Both the position numbers and the translations under genes were made by a program. 9,094 bases of DNA, from positions 1 to 9,094 of the forward strand of contig JAOUCV010000070.1 in the NCBI GenBank assembly GCA_029859555.1, read 5' to 3'. The DNA comes from Gammaproteobacteria bacterium (GTDB taxonomy: Bacteria > Pseudomonadota > Gammaproteobacteria > UBA9214). The notes under the pieces are model-generated. The model made no database searches. It saw only the letters and a program-made list of their open reading frames with translations, and had not been told where the DNA came from. Below are positions 1 through 7,231 of the stretch, one piece after another (the first letter of the stretch is position 1; each line of letters begins with the position of its first letter).

Positions 1-661
1 CCTGATCGAGCGCGAGACAAAGCGGGTTGGTTTGATTGTGATCTCCACTGACCGCGGCCTGTGTGGCGGTTTGAATACCAATCTTTTCAAAGCAGTGATT
101 ACTGCCATGAAGGAATGGGATGCGGCTGGGCTGGACATCGATTTGACCCTGCTTGGCACCAAGAGCAATGCCTTTTTCAAGCATATCGGTGGCAATATTA
201 CCGCCAGCGCCACGCACCTCGGTGATGCCCCGTCGATCGTTGAGCTGATCGGTACCGTCAAGGTCATGCTGGATGCCTATGCAGCCGGCAGCATTGACCG
301 GCTGTGTCTGGCGCATAACGTCTTCGAGAACACCATGATCCAGAATCCGCTGATAAAGCAGTTGATTCCGATAGTTGACGAAGCCGATGAGCAGCTCAAG
401 ACCCACTGGGATTATATCTACGAGCCGGACTCAAAGCCGGTCATGGACGCGTTGATGATTCGTTATATCGAATCGCTGGTCTACCAGGGCGTGGTCGAGA
501 ATGTTGCCTGCGAACAGGCGGCACGCATGGTAGCGATGAAGTCGGCGACGGAAAATGCAAATGACCTCATTGACGAGCTGCAGCTGATCTACAACAAGGC
601 GCGGCAGGCAGCGATTACCCAGGAGATTTCCGAAATCGTCAGCGGTGCAGCGGCGGTTTAG
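1..661 (+). CDS. atpG: ATP synthase F1 gamma subunit, C-terminal part (5' truncated by window)
   Basis: Gamma is the central rotor shaft of F1-ATPase; it turns inside the alpha3beta3 hexamer and couples proton flow through Fo to ATP synthesis. The reading frame is already open at position 2 (it begins [10 protein letters not shown]), so about 219 C-terminal codons are present and roughly the first quarter is outside the window. Visible family hallmarks are [11 protein letters not shown] near the beginning, which lies in the Rossmann-like domain, and the C-terminal helix ending [15 protein letters not shown], the part that enters the hexamer and is the most conserved stretch of gamma. A TTG at 32 is not the true start because homologous sequence continues upstream of it. 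The stop is TAG at 659-661. An 84-bp spacer separates it from atpD. Identification is by close resemblance to E. coli AtpG and by the operon context. Confidence 0.97.
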   Translation, partial: LIERETKRVGLIVISTDRGLCGGLNTNLFKAVITAMKEWDAAGLDIDLTLLGTKSNAFFKHIGGNITASATHLGDAPSIVELIGTVKVMLDAYAAGSIDRLCLAHNVFENTMIQNPLIKQLIPIVDEADEQLKTHWDYIYEPDSKPVMDALMIRYIESLVYQGVVENVACEQAARMVAMKSATENANDLIDELQLIYNKARQAAITQEISEIVSGAAAV

Positions 662-686
662 TACCGATACATAAATTAATTACAAT

Positions 687-703
687 CGCGCACACGCTGC
701 GCG
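687..703 (+). other. Small hairpin in the atpG-atpD spacer
   Basis: CGCGCA (687-692) and TGCGCG (698-703) are perfect complements with a 5-base loop. No U-run follows, so this is not an intrinsic terminator. It lies between two stoichiometrically different parts of the operon (one gamma, three beta per F1), so a role in mRNA processing or stability is possible, but that is inference only. Confidence 0.4.
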
Positions 704-721
704 CCTGCAATGCGAAATTGA

Positions 722-2122
<1,401 letters not shown>

Positions 2123-2134
2123 CGGACTAAACTG

Positions 2135-2554
2135 ATGGCCATGACACTACACGTTGACATCGTCAGCGCTGAAGCCGAAATTTTCTCGGGTACAGCGACG
2201 ATGGTCTTCGCACCTGCCGAGATGGGCGAGGTGGGCATTGCGCCGCGCCACGCGCCGCTGCTGGCGCGCCTGCAACCCGGTGAGGTCCGTGTGCAAACAC
2301 AGGAAGGTGAAGAACTGTCATTCTTTGTCTCCGGCGGCATGCTGGAAGTTCAGCCGCATATCGTTACGGTGCTGTCGGATACCGCGATTCGTGCCACTGA
2401 TCTGGATGAAGCGCAGGCACTGGAAGCCAAGGAGCGTGCCGAGCACATGCTCGCCGACAAGTCGGCTGATATTGACTATGCCAAGGCACAATCCGAGCTG
2501 GCACAGTCGATGGCTCAGCTGGCATCGATCAAGAAGCTGCGCGAAAGAAACTGA
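2135..2554 (+). CDS. atpC: ATP synthase F1 epsilon subunit
   Basis: Epsilon is the small rotor-foot subunit that binds gamma and the c-ring and, through its C-terminal helices, can inhibit ATP hydrolysis. The protein has 139 residues, the usual size. The N-terminal beta-sandwich (about 1-88) carries the family signatures [13 protein letters not shown] and [10 protein letters not shown]. The Ala- and Glu-rich helical hairpin (about 90-139) is complete, so the inhibitory domain is present. ATG 2135 is chosen because [13 protein letters not shown] matches the normal N-terminus; Met3 is a possible alternative. The 12-bp gap after atpD has no good Shine-Dalgarno sequence, suggesting that translation depends on coupling to atpD. 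Its stop TGA (2552-2554) shares one base with the start of the next gene. Confidence 0.98.
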   Translation: MAMTLHVDIVSAEAEIFSGTATMVFAPAEMGEVGIAPRHAPLLARLQPGEVRVQTQEGEELSFFVSGGMLEVQPHIVTVLSDTAIRATDLDEAQALEAKERAEHMLADKSADIDYAKAQSELAQSMAQLASIKKLRERN

Positions 2555-3042
2555 TGTCCGGTCAGTCAGTCAATCAGAACAAGGTTGTTTCCTTTGTTTA
2601 CTCGATTGTGGATGAGTCCGGCGAATTGCTGGAGCAGTCCGATATACCCATCAGCTACGTCCATGGTGGCAAGCATGACCTGTTCGAAAAGGTTGAGCAG
2701 GGGCTGGATGGTGCGGTGGTCGGTGATACCGTACAGGTACAGCTGACACCGGAAGAGGGATTTGGTGCACATGATCCCGACTTGACCTATACCGACGCTA
2801 TTGAGAATGTGCCGGATGAATTCCGCCGCATAGGGGCCGATGTAGAGATGATGAACGACCAGGGCGACTCGAAAAAATTTACTGTCACCCGGATTGAAGA
2901 CGGAAAACTGACGGTCGACGGTAACCACCCGATGGCCGGCAAGACCATCATTTTTCGCATCAAGGTAACCGACATCCGCGATGCCACACCCACAGAACAG
3001 GTAGATGGCGTTGAGGCCATGGCCATGCCGGTACTGCATTAG
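2554..3042 (+). CDS. FKBP-type peptidyl-prolyl cis-trans isomerase, SlyD-like, without metal-binding tail
   Basis: This 162-residue protein has the SlyD arrangement: an FKBP half-domain at about 1-68 (VSFVYSIVDESGELLEQS, YVHGG at 35-39, and LTPEEGFG at 64-71), an insert-in-flap (IF) chaperone domain at about 72-118, and the FKBP closing strand VDGNHPMAGKTIIFRIKV at 121-138. By family knowledge it catalyses prolyl isomerisation and acts as a cytosolic folding chaperone. No signal peptide is visible. E. coli SlyD has a long His/Cys-rich nickel-binding tail; here the chain ends soon after the FKBP fold (EAMAMPVLH), so metal delivery is not expected. The start codon overlaps the atpC stop (TGATG) with no clear Shine-Dalgarno sequence, which implies translational coupling and co-transcription with the atp operon. 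The gene therefore sits between atpC and glmU, unlike E. coli. The family assignment is firm; the exact orthologue is not. Confidence 0.93.
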   Translation: MSGQSVNQNKVVSFVYSIVDESGELLEQSDIPISYVHGGKHDLFEKVEQGLDGAVVGDTVQVQLTPEEGFGAHDPDLTYTDAIENVPDEFRRIGADVEMMNDQGDSKKFTVTRIEDGKLTVDGNHPMAGKTIIFRIKVTDIRDATPTEQVDGVEAMAMPVLH

Positions 3043-3201
3043 CCTGGTACGCTCGCCAGGGCAACACGACTGGCTTGCTGTCAGGCACCGTTTCCGCCAG
3101 CTGAGCCACCCCGCCTGCCCGTATCGTGCTATGTTGCGGCACTCCAGAATCACACGTGCTAGCCGTTAACTTCGTGTATTAATTTTTCTTGTTTATCGCG
3201 T

Positions 3202-4587
3202 ATGAATTTGAGCATTATCATCCTCGCCGCCGGTCAGGGCACACGCATGTGTTCGGCACGCCCCAAGGTGTTGCACCCGCTTGCCGGCCGACCGTTGCTG
3301 GCGCACGTCATCGACACTGCCAGAGAATTGCAACCAGATGATATTCATGTAGTTATTGGACATGGCGCCGAGCAGGTACAGCGCGATTTCGAGGACACCG
3401 ATATTCAGTGGGCGCTGCAGGCCGAGCAGCTCGGAACCGGCCATGCAGTCGCCCAGGCAATGCCGGCGATCCCGGATGGCAACTGCGTGCTGGTCATGTA
3501 TGGCGATGTGCCACTGGTTTCTCGTGCCACGCTGGAGCCGCTATGCAGCCTCGCGGAGCAGGGAATGGCAGCGCTGCTGACAGCAGAACTTGACGATCCC
3601 GACGGTTATGGCCGCATTCTGCACCATGCCGATGGCAGCATCTGCGGTATCGTCGAGCAAAAGGATGCCAGTGCGTCGGAGCGTGCACTGAACGAGATCA
3701 ACACCGGTTTTGTTGCGGCCCCCGCCGCCCGCCTGCGTGGCTGGGTAGCGGCGCTGGATAACAATAATGCCCAGGGTGAATTTTATCTGACCGACGTCAT
3801 TGCCCGCGCCGTGGCCGAGGGCACCAGTGTGCGCGGTGTGATGGCTGACGACATTACCGAGGTGCTCGGTATTAATGATCGCAAGCAGCTGGCCGTGCAG
3901 GAACGCTGTTACCAGCAGCGCCAGGCGGAGCGTTGCCTGCAGGCCGGCGTAACACTCGCTGATCCGGCACGCTTTGACCTTCGCGGGACGCTGACGGCCG
4001 GTGAAGATGTGCTGATCGACGTCAATGCGGTGCTGGAAGGCAATATTGTGCTTGGTAACCGCGTCAGTATTGGTCCCAACGTGGTGATGCGAAATGCCAC
4101 GGTCGGCGACGATGTCACCATACTGGCCAACTGCGTGATCGAGGATGCCGAGATCGGCAGCCGCAGCCGCATCGGTCCGTTTGCCCGGTTGCGTCCGGAA
4201 ACACGCCTGTCAACGAATACACATATCGGAAATTTTGTCGAAATCAAGAAATCGGATGTCGGTGAAGGTTCCAAGGTTAACCACCTCAGTTACATTGGCG
4301 ACACCAGCATCGGTACGGATGTGAATATTGGCGCCGGCACCATCACCTGCAATTACGATGGCGCCAACAAGCACCGCACCATTATTGGTGACCGCGTATT
4401 TATCGGTTCCGATACCCAGCTGGTGGCACCGGTTGAAGTCAGGGAAGGCGCCACCATCGGCGCCGGATCGACCATCACGCGCGACGTCGAGGCCAACGAG
4501 CTGGCCCTGAGTCGTGCACCGCAAGAAACACGTACCGGCTGGAAGCGACCGGTAAAGAAAACCAAAGGTAGTACTCCTTCAAGATGA
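3202..4587 (+). CDS. glmU: Bifunctional N-acetylglucosamine-1-phosphate uridyltransferase / glucosamine-1-phosphate acetyltransferase
   Basis: GlmU makes UDP-GlcNAc: the C-terminal domain acetylates GlcN-1-P with acetyl-CoA and the N-terminal domain transfers UMP from UTP. The product feeds peptidoglycan and LPS. The uridyltransferase domain (about 1-228) has LAAGQGTRM at 8-16, Lys22, EQLGTGHA at 75-82 and YGDVP at 100-104, with Asp102 the likely Mg ligand. The left-handed beta-helix (about 250-445) shows repeated hexapeptides, the likely catalytic base His361 and NYDG at 384-387. The 461 residues are about 5 longer than in E. coli; after the usual RPVKK end there is TKGSTPSR, whose last five residues and stop are encoded inside a 34-bp inverted repeat. 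ATG 3202 gives the expected N-terminus, but no Shine-Dalgarno sequence precedes it. The 159-bp upstream spacer contains no convincing terminator. Confidence 0.98.
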   Translation: MNLSIIILAAGQGTRMCSARPKVLHPLAGRPLLAHVIDTARELQPDDIHVVIGHGAEQVQRDFEDTDIQWALQAEQLGTGHAVAQAMPAIPDGNCVLVMYGDVPLVSRATLEPLCSLAEQGMAALLTAELDDPDGYGRILHHADGSICGIVEQKDASASERALNEINTGFVAAPAARLRGWVAALDNNNAQGEFYLTDVIARAVAEGTSVRGVMADDITEVLGINDRKQLAVQERCYQQRQAERCLQAGVTLADPARFDLRGTLTAGEDVLIDVNAVLEGNIVLGNRVSIGPNVVMRNATVGDDVTILANCVIEDAEIGSRSRIGPFARLRPETRLSTNTHIGNFVEIKKSDVGEGSKVNHLSYIGDTSIGTDVNIGAGTITCNYDGANKHRTIIGDRVFIGSDTQLVAPVEVREGATIGAGSTITRDVEANELALSRAPQETRTGWKRPVKKTKGSTPSR

Positions 4588-4601
4588 TATGGCCATGTTC
4601 A

Positions 4602-4697
4602 GAGCTACCCGGATAATACAAGACAAGGCACAGTCCGCAGGGAATGGCACGCCCTTTACAAGGGCTGTAACGCAGTATTGTATTATCCGGGTAGCTC
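4602..4697. repeat. Module A: 96-bp palindrome-closed unit, left half of the junction element
   Basis: The first 20 bases (4602-4621) and last 20 bases (4678-4697) are perfect reverse complements. The 56-base interior holds the 13-mer CGCAGGGAATGGC (4636-4648) and a small hairpin GCCCTT-TAC-AAGGGC (4651-4665). Compared with the reverse complement of module B it has the same length, aligns without gaps, and matches 35 of 50 positions in the centre (module positions 21-70), but the closing stem shows no similarity. Confidence 0.9.
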
Positions 4698-4705
4698 CCT
4701 TCGGG

Positions 4706-4801
4706 CGGGCCGTGAAGCGCTCGTCCGCGGTGTTGCGCCACTTGGAAAGGACTGGCCATTCCCTGCGAGGCGCGCCTTGCGGTCAAACGCTTCACGGCCC
4801 G
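4706..4801. repeat. Module B: 96-bp palindrome-closed unit, right half, inverted relative to module A
   Basis: The ends 4706-4719 and 4788-4801 form a perfect 14-bp stem (CGGGCCGTGAAGCG and its complement), unrelated in sequence to the module A stem. The interior contains the exact reverse complement of the module A 13-mer (GCCATTCCCTGCG, 4755-4767), so the two module interiors could pair with each other. It also contains a near-perfect palindrome GCGAGGCGCGCCTTGC (4765-4780) whose only non-Watson-Crick pair is G-U in RNA. The right end touches the outer 34-bp arm with no gap. Confidence 0.9.
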
Positions 4802-4824
4802 CTGAACATGGCCATATCATCTTG

Positions 4825-4830
4825 AAGGAG
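4825..4830 (+). promoter_or_regulatory. glmS Shine-Dalgarno sequence inside the right inverted-repeat arm
   Basis: AAGGAG lies 10 bases before the glmS ATG (4841) and within the right 34-bp arm. Its exact complement, CTCCTT at 4574-4579, is in the left arm, within the last GlmU codons. If the arms pair in mRNA the site would be buried in a long helix. A ribosome finishing GlmU (stop at 4585-4587) would cover the left arm and could release it, which suggests translational coupling (inference). Confidence 0.8.
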
Positions 4831-4840
4831 TACTAGCACT

Positions 4841-6676
4841 ATGTGTGGAATTGTAGGCGCTGCCGCGCGACGTGATGTTATCCCTCTATTGATCAATGGT
4901 CTGCAACGGCTCGAATACCGTGGCTATGACTCTGCGGGTGTGGCGGTGCAGAGTAAAGATAACCGCCTGGAGCGAGTCCGCAAGGTTGGCAAGGTTGCAG
5001 AATTGAGTCATGCCCTGGCCGACACACCGGTCAGCGGCACCACCGGCATTGCCCACACGCGCTGGGCGACACATGGCGAACCCAGCGAGAAAAATGCCCA
5101 CCCGCACGTCTGCCATGAACGCGTGGCGGTGGTACACAATGGCATCATTGAGAACCACGAGGACCTGCGTGCCCGGCAGCAACAGGACGGTTACCGTTTT
5201 ACCTCGCAGACCGATACTGAAGTCATCGTGCACCAGATTCATCTATACCTCGACCAGGGACAGGATTTGCTGGCCGCCGTGACCTCTACGGTGAAAGACC
5301 TTGAGGGTGCTTTCGCACTCGGCGTCATCAGCAAGGATGAGCCTGGCCGGCTGGTTGCCGCACGTCGTGGCAGTCCGCTGGTGATCGGTATCGCAGACGC
5401 TGAGTACCTGATCGCATCGGATATCGCTGCACTGGTAGCGGAGACACAGGATTTTATTTTTCTTGAAGACGGCGATGTGGCAGATATTGCCTTCGACCAC
5501 ATGACTGTCTATGACGCGGCCGGTGCCGTTGTAGAACGGCCGGTGAAGGCCTCAAATGTAACACTGGATGCGACCGACAAGGGCGATTATGCCCATTACA
5601 TGCTCAAGGAGATCTTCGAGCAGCCGCGTGCCATAGCCGACACCCTCGAGGGCAGGATCGGCAGCAACAGGGTACTGGAAGAAGCCTTCGGTGCCGGTGC
5701 CAGTGACATCTTCGACAAGGTCGCCGGCGTGCATATTGTTGCCTGTGGCACCAGTTATCATGCCGGCATGGTCGGGCGCCACTGGCTGGAATCACTGGCC
5801 GGTATACCCTGCAGCGTGGAGGTGGCCAGCGAGTTTCGCTATCGCCACCCGGTAGTCCGCAATAATTCCCTGATTGTGACACTGTCCCAGTCCGGTGAAA
5901 CAGCGGATACGCTGGCCGCCCTGCAAGAGGCCAAGCGACTCGGCTACGGGCATTCGCTATCCATCTGCAACGTCCCGGAGAGTTCTCTGGTGCGTGCCTC
6001 GGACCTGGTGCTGATGACACATGCCGGGCCGGAAATCGGTGTCGCCTCGACCAAGGCCTTCACTACCCAGTTGATTGCCATGTTACTGCTGACGATCGTA
6101 CTCGGTCGTCGTCATGCCATGTCGGCAGAGACCGAAGCCTGCCTGGTGAATGAACTGCGCAGTGTGCCCGGCAAGATTGAACATGCGTTAACCCTGAACG
6201 AGCAGATCAGGTCGCTGGCAAAACAGCATTTCGGTGACAAGCACAATGCGCTGTTCCTCGGCCGTGGCGCGCAGTTCCCGGTGGCCATGGAGGGTGCGCT
6301 GAAGCTCAAGGAGATTTCCTATATTCATGCCGAGGCCTATCCAGCCGGTGAGCTGAAACACGGTCCGCTGGCGCTGGTGGATAACAATATGCCGGTGGTG
6401 GTGGTTGCGCCCAACAATGAAATGCTGGAAAAGCTTAAATCCAATATGCAGGAAGTGCGCGCCCGAGGCGGTGTGCTGGTGGTGTTTGCCGATGCCGATG
6501 TCGGCCTGATCAGTTCACAGGGCGTGACCGCATTACCGGTAGCGCCAACCGAGGACAGTATTGCGCCGATTATCTTTTCCGTGCCGCTGCAACTGCTGGC
6601 CTATCACGTGGCGGTGCTTAAGGGCACCGATATTGATCAGCCACGCAATCTTGCCAAGTCAGTCACTGTAGAATAA
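4841..6676 (+). CDS. glmS: Glutamine--fructose-6-phosphate aminotransferase (isomerizing)
   Basis: GlmS converts fructose-6-phosphate and glutamine to glucosamine-6-phosphate and glutamate, the first committed step of amino-sugar synthesis, directly upstream of the GlmU substrate. The 611 residues are normal (E. coli 609). The N-terminal class II glutaminase domain starts [12 protein letters not shown], with Cys2 becoming the nucleophile after Met removal, followed by [10 protein letters not shown] and [18 protein letters not shown]. Two SIS sugar-phosphate domains follow: CGTSYHAG from Cys302, SQSGET at 349-354, ASTKAFTTQ, then [26 protein letters not shown]. The C-tail [13 protein letters not shown] includes the catalytic Lys606. 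Tandem TAA stops end the gene. The start is fixed by Cys2. The leader is an inverted-repeat structure; no Gram-positive type glmS ribozyme is recognisable and no GlmY/GlmZ RNA gene is seen in the window. Confidence 0.99.
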   Translation: MCGIVGAAARRDVIPLLINGLQRLEYRGYDSAGVAVQSKDNRLERVRKVGKVAELSHALADTPVSGTTGIAHTRWATHGEPSEKNAHPHVCHERVAVVHNGIIENHEDLRARQQQDGYRFTSQTDTEVIVHQIHLYLDQGQDLLAAVTSTVKDLEGAFALGVISKDEPGRLVAARRGSPLVIGIADAEYLIASDIAALVAETQDFIFLEDGDVADIAFDHMTVYDAAGAVVERPVKASNVTLDATDKGDYAHYMLKEIFEQPRAIADTLEGRIGSNRVLEEAFGAGASDIFDKVAGVHIVACGTSYHAGMVGRHWLESLAGIPCSVEVASEFRYRHPVVRNNSLIVTLSQSGETADTLAALQEAKRLGYGHSLSICNVPESSLVRASDLVLMTHAGPEIGVASTKAFTTQLIAMLLLTIVLGRRHAMSAETEACLVNELRSVPGKIEHALTLNEQIRSLAKQHFGDKHNALFLGRGAQFPVAMEGALKLKEISYIHAEAYPAGELKHGPLALVDNNMPVVVVAPNNEMLEKLKSNMQEVRARGGVLVVFADADVGLISSQGVTALPVAPTEDSIAPIIFSVPLQLLAYHVAVLKGTDIDQPRNLAKSVTVE

Positions 6677-6686
6677 TAACATATAT

Positions 6687-6703
6687 ATCAGTAGTTTACT
6701 GAT
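6687..6703 (+). other. Hairpin just downstream of glmS
   Basis: ATCAGTA (6687-6693) and TACTGAT (6697-6703) pair perfectly around a 3-base GTT loop, 11 bases after the glmS stop. The stem is AT-rich and only TTCCTCTGTCTT follows, so it lacks the U-run of an efficient intrinsic terminator. It may protect the 3' end or be a weak terminator. The rest of 6704-6850 shows no gene and only a short GCTGC-TGC-GCAGC hairpin (6767-6779). Confidence 0.35.
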
Positions 6704-6854
6704 TCCTCTGTCTTCAATCCTGGTCTGGTCCATGCCGAGGGGCACACCGGCCTGATTGCAGCCCTCGCTGCTGCGCAGCCCGGCCAGCTGGTTACAGCGA
6801 TACACTGGTAACTCTTTGTAATTAAATAGATAGTCGTATTTCAGGTGGTTCTTG

Positions 6855-6863
6855 TGGTATACT
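6855..6863 (+). promoter_or_regulatory. Extended -10 promoter for the 97-residue protein gene
   Basis: TGGTATACT combines a -10 hexamer TATACT (6858-6863, one mismatch to consensus) with the upstream TG of extended -10 promoters. No good -35 hexamer is found at 16-18 bp spacing (CGTATT at 17 bp), as is common for extended -10 promoters. Transcription would begin near 6870, leaving a leader of about 55 bases. The surrounding 6810-6880 is AT-rich compared with the rest of the window. Confidence 0.55.
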
Positions 6864-6884
6864 TTGCTGTTTTTAGTGCAACTT

Positions 6885-6908
6885 ATGCCTGCCAATCAGG
6901 GCAGGCAT
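6885..6908 (+). promoter_or_regulatory. Leader hairpin next to the ribosome binding site
   Basis: ATGCCTGCC (6885-6893) pairs perfectly with GGCAGGCAT (6900-6908) around the loop AATCAG. The stem ends two bases before the Shine-Dalgarno run AAAGGAG (6911-6917). Its position in the predicted 5' leader suggests a translational control element, an mRNA stabiliser or a protein-binding site; no known riboswitch is recognised. Confidence 0.55.
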
Positions 6909-6924
6909 CGAAAGGAGTAATGAA

Positions 6925-7218
6925 TTGGATACGGATTCTATGTTTTTTTGCATCCCCCAGCAGGCTTATTTAAGTGTCACGACCTGCAAGAGTTTGCGCG
7001 ATCGTCCTGTTGGCAAGGCGCCTGCAGGCGCACCCCCGAAGTTGATCGCTTGTGAAAAGTGTAACATGCATCCACTGGTCGATATGGCCAAGGTCCCGCT
7101 GGTCACACTGGAAGCCTACCTTGGCGGTTCCAGGCCCAAAACGGTAAACCTGAATTCCCCGAAGAACAAAAAGCTGCTCGCCGAGATAGAGTCGGGCGCA
7201 GCTGCCGAAGTCGCCTGA
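6925..7218 (+). CDS. Small cysteine-containing protein of unknown function, TTG start
   Basis: This encodes 97 residues that I do not recognise by function. It is probably cytosolic: no signal peptide or membrane segment is seen. Four cysteines (Cys9, Cys21, Cys43, Cys46) form C-x11-C ... C-x2-C, with the second pair in IACEKC, a pattern that could bind zinc or another metal (inference). The middle, HPLVDMAKVPLVTLEAYLGG (49-68), looks like a folded core, and the C-terminus is Lys/Ala/Glu-rich. TTG 6925 is chosen because AAAGGAG (6911-6917) stands 7 bases upstream; ATG 6940 (Met6) would be 22 bases from that site, and ATG 6920 is in another frame with only a 17-codon ORF and a 2-base spacer. 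It has its own promoter and leader hairpin, and it ends 13 bp from a converging gene. That the ORF is real is supported by the promoter, Shine-Dalgarno sequence and composition. Confidence 0.75.
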   Translation: MDTDSMFFCIPQQAYLSVTTCKSLRDRPVGKAPAGAPPKLIACEKCNMHPLVDMAKVPLVTLEAYLGGSRPKTVNLNSPKNKKLLAEIESGAAAEVA

Positions 7219-7231
7219 TATAACCGTACTT

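Larger units (their letters stand above)
4569..4835. repeat. 267-bp compound inverted-repeat element at the glmU-glmS junction
   Basis: A perfect 34-bp inverted repeat joins 4569-4602 to 4802-4835. Between the arms lie two 96-bp modules (4602-4697 and 4706-4801) separated by 8 bases that include a C(UUCG)G-type mini-hairpin. The stems abut almost base to base, so transcript or single-stranded DNA could fold into a branched, cloverleaf-like shape. The left arm carries the GlmU C-terminal codons and stop; the right arm carries the glmS ribosome binding site. Both outer ends are TA, which fits either the end of the repeat or a TA target duplication of the kind made by IS630/mariner-type elements. 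No transposase is encoded, and the reading frames inside look spurious. Alternatives are a non-autonomous MITE-like element, a palindromic intergenic repeat, or a fixed regulatory structure. The repeat structure is seen directly; its origin is inferred. Confidence 0.93.

Noticed and set aside
3043..3110. Terminator after the prolyl isomerase gene
   Set aside because: Only 5-bp stems (CCTGG/CCAGG at 3043-3060, CTGGC/GCCAG at 3070-3100) with long loops and no U-run.
4475..4795. 106-codon minus-strand reading frame across the glmU end and junction
   Set aside because: It overlaps the glmU coding sequence antisense and the palindromic element; composition and position suggest chance.
4589..4825. 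78-codon plus-strand reading frame inside the glmU-glmS junction
   Set aside because: It lies entirely within the inverted-repeat element, has no ribosome binding site and shows no protein-like motif; its openness follows from the repeat structure.
4569..4835. Intrinsic terminator between glmU and glmS
   Set aside because: None of the stems is followed by a U-run, and glmS has no clear promoter of its own in the remaining few bases.
4588..4840. glmS ribozyme (self-cleaving, Gram-positive type) upstream of glmS
   Set aside because: The spacer is explained by inverted repeats and the expected ribozyme core is not recognisable; glmU-glmS order and protein similarity point to gammaproteobacteria, where the ribozyme is not typical.
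6659..6895. 78-codon minus-strand reading frame downstream of glmS
   Set aside because: It overlaps the predicted promoter and leader hairpin of the next gene, has no recognisable domain and no convincing ribosome binding site on that strand.
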